Source: DASRCB01 sp035653295
GTDB taxonomy: Bacteria; Acidobacteriota; Terriglobia; Bryobacterales; Bryobacteraceae
Assembly: GCA_035653295.1 (NCBI GenBank)
Contig: DASRCB010000389.1
Span: 1 to 16,162, forward strand
Reading direction: 5' to 3'
DNA length: 16,162 nt
Shown here: positions 15,194-16,162 of the stretch, piece by piece
Layout of the letters: the number at the start of each line of letters is the position of its first letter
How positions within the stretch are numbered: the stretch's first letter is position 1
The notes under the pieces: generated by a model
The model's input: only the letters and a program-made list of their open reading frames with translations
Told to the model about the DNA's origin: nothing
The model's database searches: none
Made by a program: the position numbers and the translations under genes

Positions 15194-16162
15194 TCAGTTC
15201 GGTTTAACGGTTTCGTTCGCTGGTGGGACTTTTGGTGGGGCACCTGAGGCAGTCGCTGGCGTGTTTAGGCACTCCACCGCATCACGCTTCGCCGCCATCC
15301 GAATGTGACTGTATCTTTCGAGCATCGCGCGCGACATGTGACCTAGCAGCGCCTTCATCGTGCTTTCAGGAACACCGTGTTCCGCCATCTTAGTCGCTAC
15401 GGTGTGTCGCAGATCATGAAAGCGGCACTGAACCTTCGCTCGCCTGCGAACCGTCTCCCAGAAGGTCTTCATCGTGGTTGCGGGACGCGTCGGATCGCAT
15501 GGCCGGGGTGACCCAAAGGGAAACAGGAACAGATCCGGTCGGCATTCTCCGAACCTGCTTACGTACCAGTCTGCGTGCGTCGTCAAGAGCGCGCGCAGAG
15601 CATCGTTCATGGGAATCTGACGGCCGCTTCCCGCCGCCGTTTTGGCTCTGCCCACGGTTACGACTCGCTTGCTCACATCAACGCGCTCCCACGTAAGATC
15701 GAGAATTTCGCTGTAGCGCATTCCGGTGAGCAGCGCGATGCGGACGAACGTCTGGCCGAGCTGCGATTTCGTAGTATTGAGGACAGACAACAAGCGTTCT
15801 TCTTCAGCGGGTGAGAGTGCCTTACCCACATCGGTGCGCTCGTCCAGCTTCTTGAGCTTCGGCCAAAGCTGCGACCACTGCCGTCCGATGGCTCTGCTGA
15901 GAGCACCGACTTCCATGTTGACGGTCCTGCCGCTCGCTCCCTCTGCCGTTCTGGTCGAGATGTACTCGCGCACCGTCTTCTCAGTCAGATCGGGGATCAG
16001 CACGCCACCGAGCAGGCGACTGACATGCGCCAGACGTTCCTTAGCAGTGTCAACCGTCCGTTTTCGCCGGTTCGCCCCGAAATTCCCGGTGTGCTCCTTA
16101 ATCACGTCGGCAACCGAACGGATGCGTTTTTCCCTCTGTGGCACCGGGATGCCCATCAATGC
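15194..16162 (-). CDS. Tyrosine recombinase/phage-type integrase, N-terminus beyond the window
   Basis: At least 321 residues; the frame is still open at the window edge, so the MMGIP start at 16159 may be internal and an N-terminal arm-binding region is probably missing. Residues about 12-110 are the core-binding domain (SVADVIKEHTG to LKKLDERTD). The catalytic domain (about 112-295) has all expected residues: Arg148 in LTGMRYSE, Lys173 in the beta-hairpin, His248 and Arg251 in FHDLRH, His274 in LLGH, and the nucleophile Tyr283 in ERYSHI. It is therefore likely active and would integrate or excise a mobile element. Its 3' end is 19 bases from the tRNA-Arg, the typical arrangement for a tRNA-targeted island, prophage or integrative element extending to the right. 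Confidence 0.92.
   Translation of the reverse strand, partial: ALMGIPVPQREKRIRSVADVIKEHTGNFGANRRKRTVDTAKERLAHVSRLLGGVLIPDLTEKTVREYISTRTAEGASGRTVNMEVGALSRAIGRQWSQLWPKLKKLDERTDVGKALSPAEEERLLSVLNTTKSQLGQTFVRIALLTGMRYSEILDLTWERVDVSKRVVTVGRAKTAAGSGRQIPMNDALRALLTTHADWYVSRFGECRPDLFLFPFGSPRPCDPTRPATTMKTFWETVRRRAKVQCRFHDLRHTVATKMAEHGVPESTMKALLGHMSRAMLERYSHIRMAAKRDAVECLNTPATASGAPPKVPPANETVKPN

Overview
The window is high-GC bacterial DNA. The gene content suggests Acidobacteriota, perhaps a Solibacter/Bryobacter-type soil lineage: very large secreted repeat proteins (DUF11-like, PA14/FN3, kelch plus putative-Ig repeats), a Tyr/Pro-rich small secreted protein, a DUF5076 protein and a recombinase remnant of a type I associate with that phylum. 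This assignment is from memory of protein families and is inference; no rRNA or marker gene is present.

Layout. Positions 1-2739 (+) hold the 3' part of a large secreted DUF11-like repeat protein that begins before the window. It converges on a 947-residue secreted PA14/Ig/FN3 protein (2796-5639, -). A 356-base gap without a gene separates that from an 1144-residue secreted kelch plus seven-fold putative-Ig protein (5996-9430, -). These three look like cell-surface or extracellular binding proteins. None has a recognisable catalytic domain.

Positions 9636-12355 (-) hold a compact energy-coupling-factor nickel/cobalt importer of only two genes. One is a single-chain fusion of the substrate-binding membrane protein (NikM/CbiM), its small partner (NikN, PDGLE type) and the transmembrane coupling protein (NikQ/CbiQ). 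The other is its ATPase (NikO/CbiO), overlapping by 4 bases and ending in a His-rich tail. Directly upstream on the same strand, beyond a 13-bp hairpin, is a small secreted protein with a Tyr/Pro/Gly-rich middle and a very His-rich end (12475-12822, -). A 62-residue secreted basic protein is divergent from it (12948-13136, +). I read 9636-12822 as a candidate metal-acquisition module: a secreted His-rich metal binder, a one-polypeptide membrane core and a His-tailed ATPase.

Positions 13137-16162 look like accessory DNA beside a tRNA gene. They contain an unrecognised secreted or anchored protein (13271-13810, -), a DUF5076 protein (13901-14206, -, GTG start), a frameshifted serine-recombinase remnant (about 14240-14560, -), 395 bases without a gene, tRNA-Arg(UCU) (15098-15174, +), and a tyrosine recombinase whose 3' end lies 19 bases from the tRNA and whose 5' end runs off the window. 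This is the usual arrangement at the edge of an integrated element, so the body of the element probably lies to the right, outside the window.

No CRISPR array, rRNA, riboswitch or intact insertion sequence was seen.
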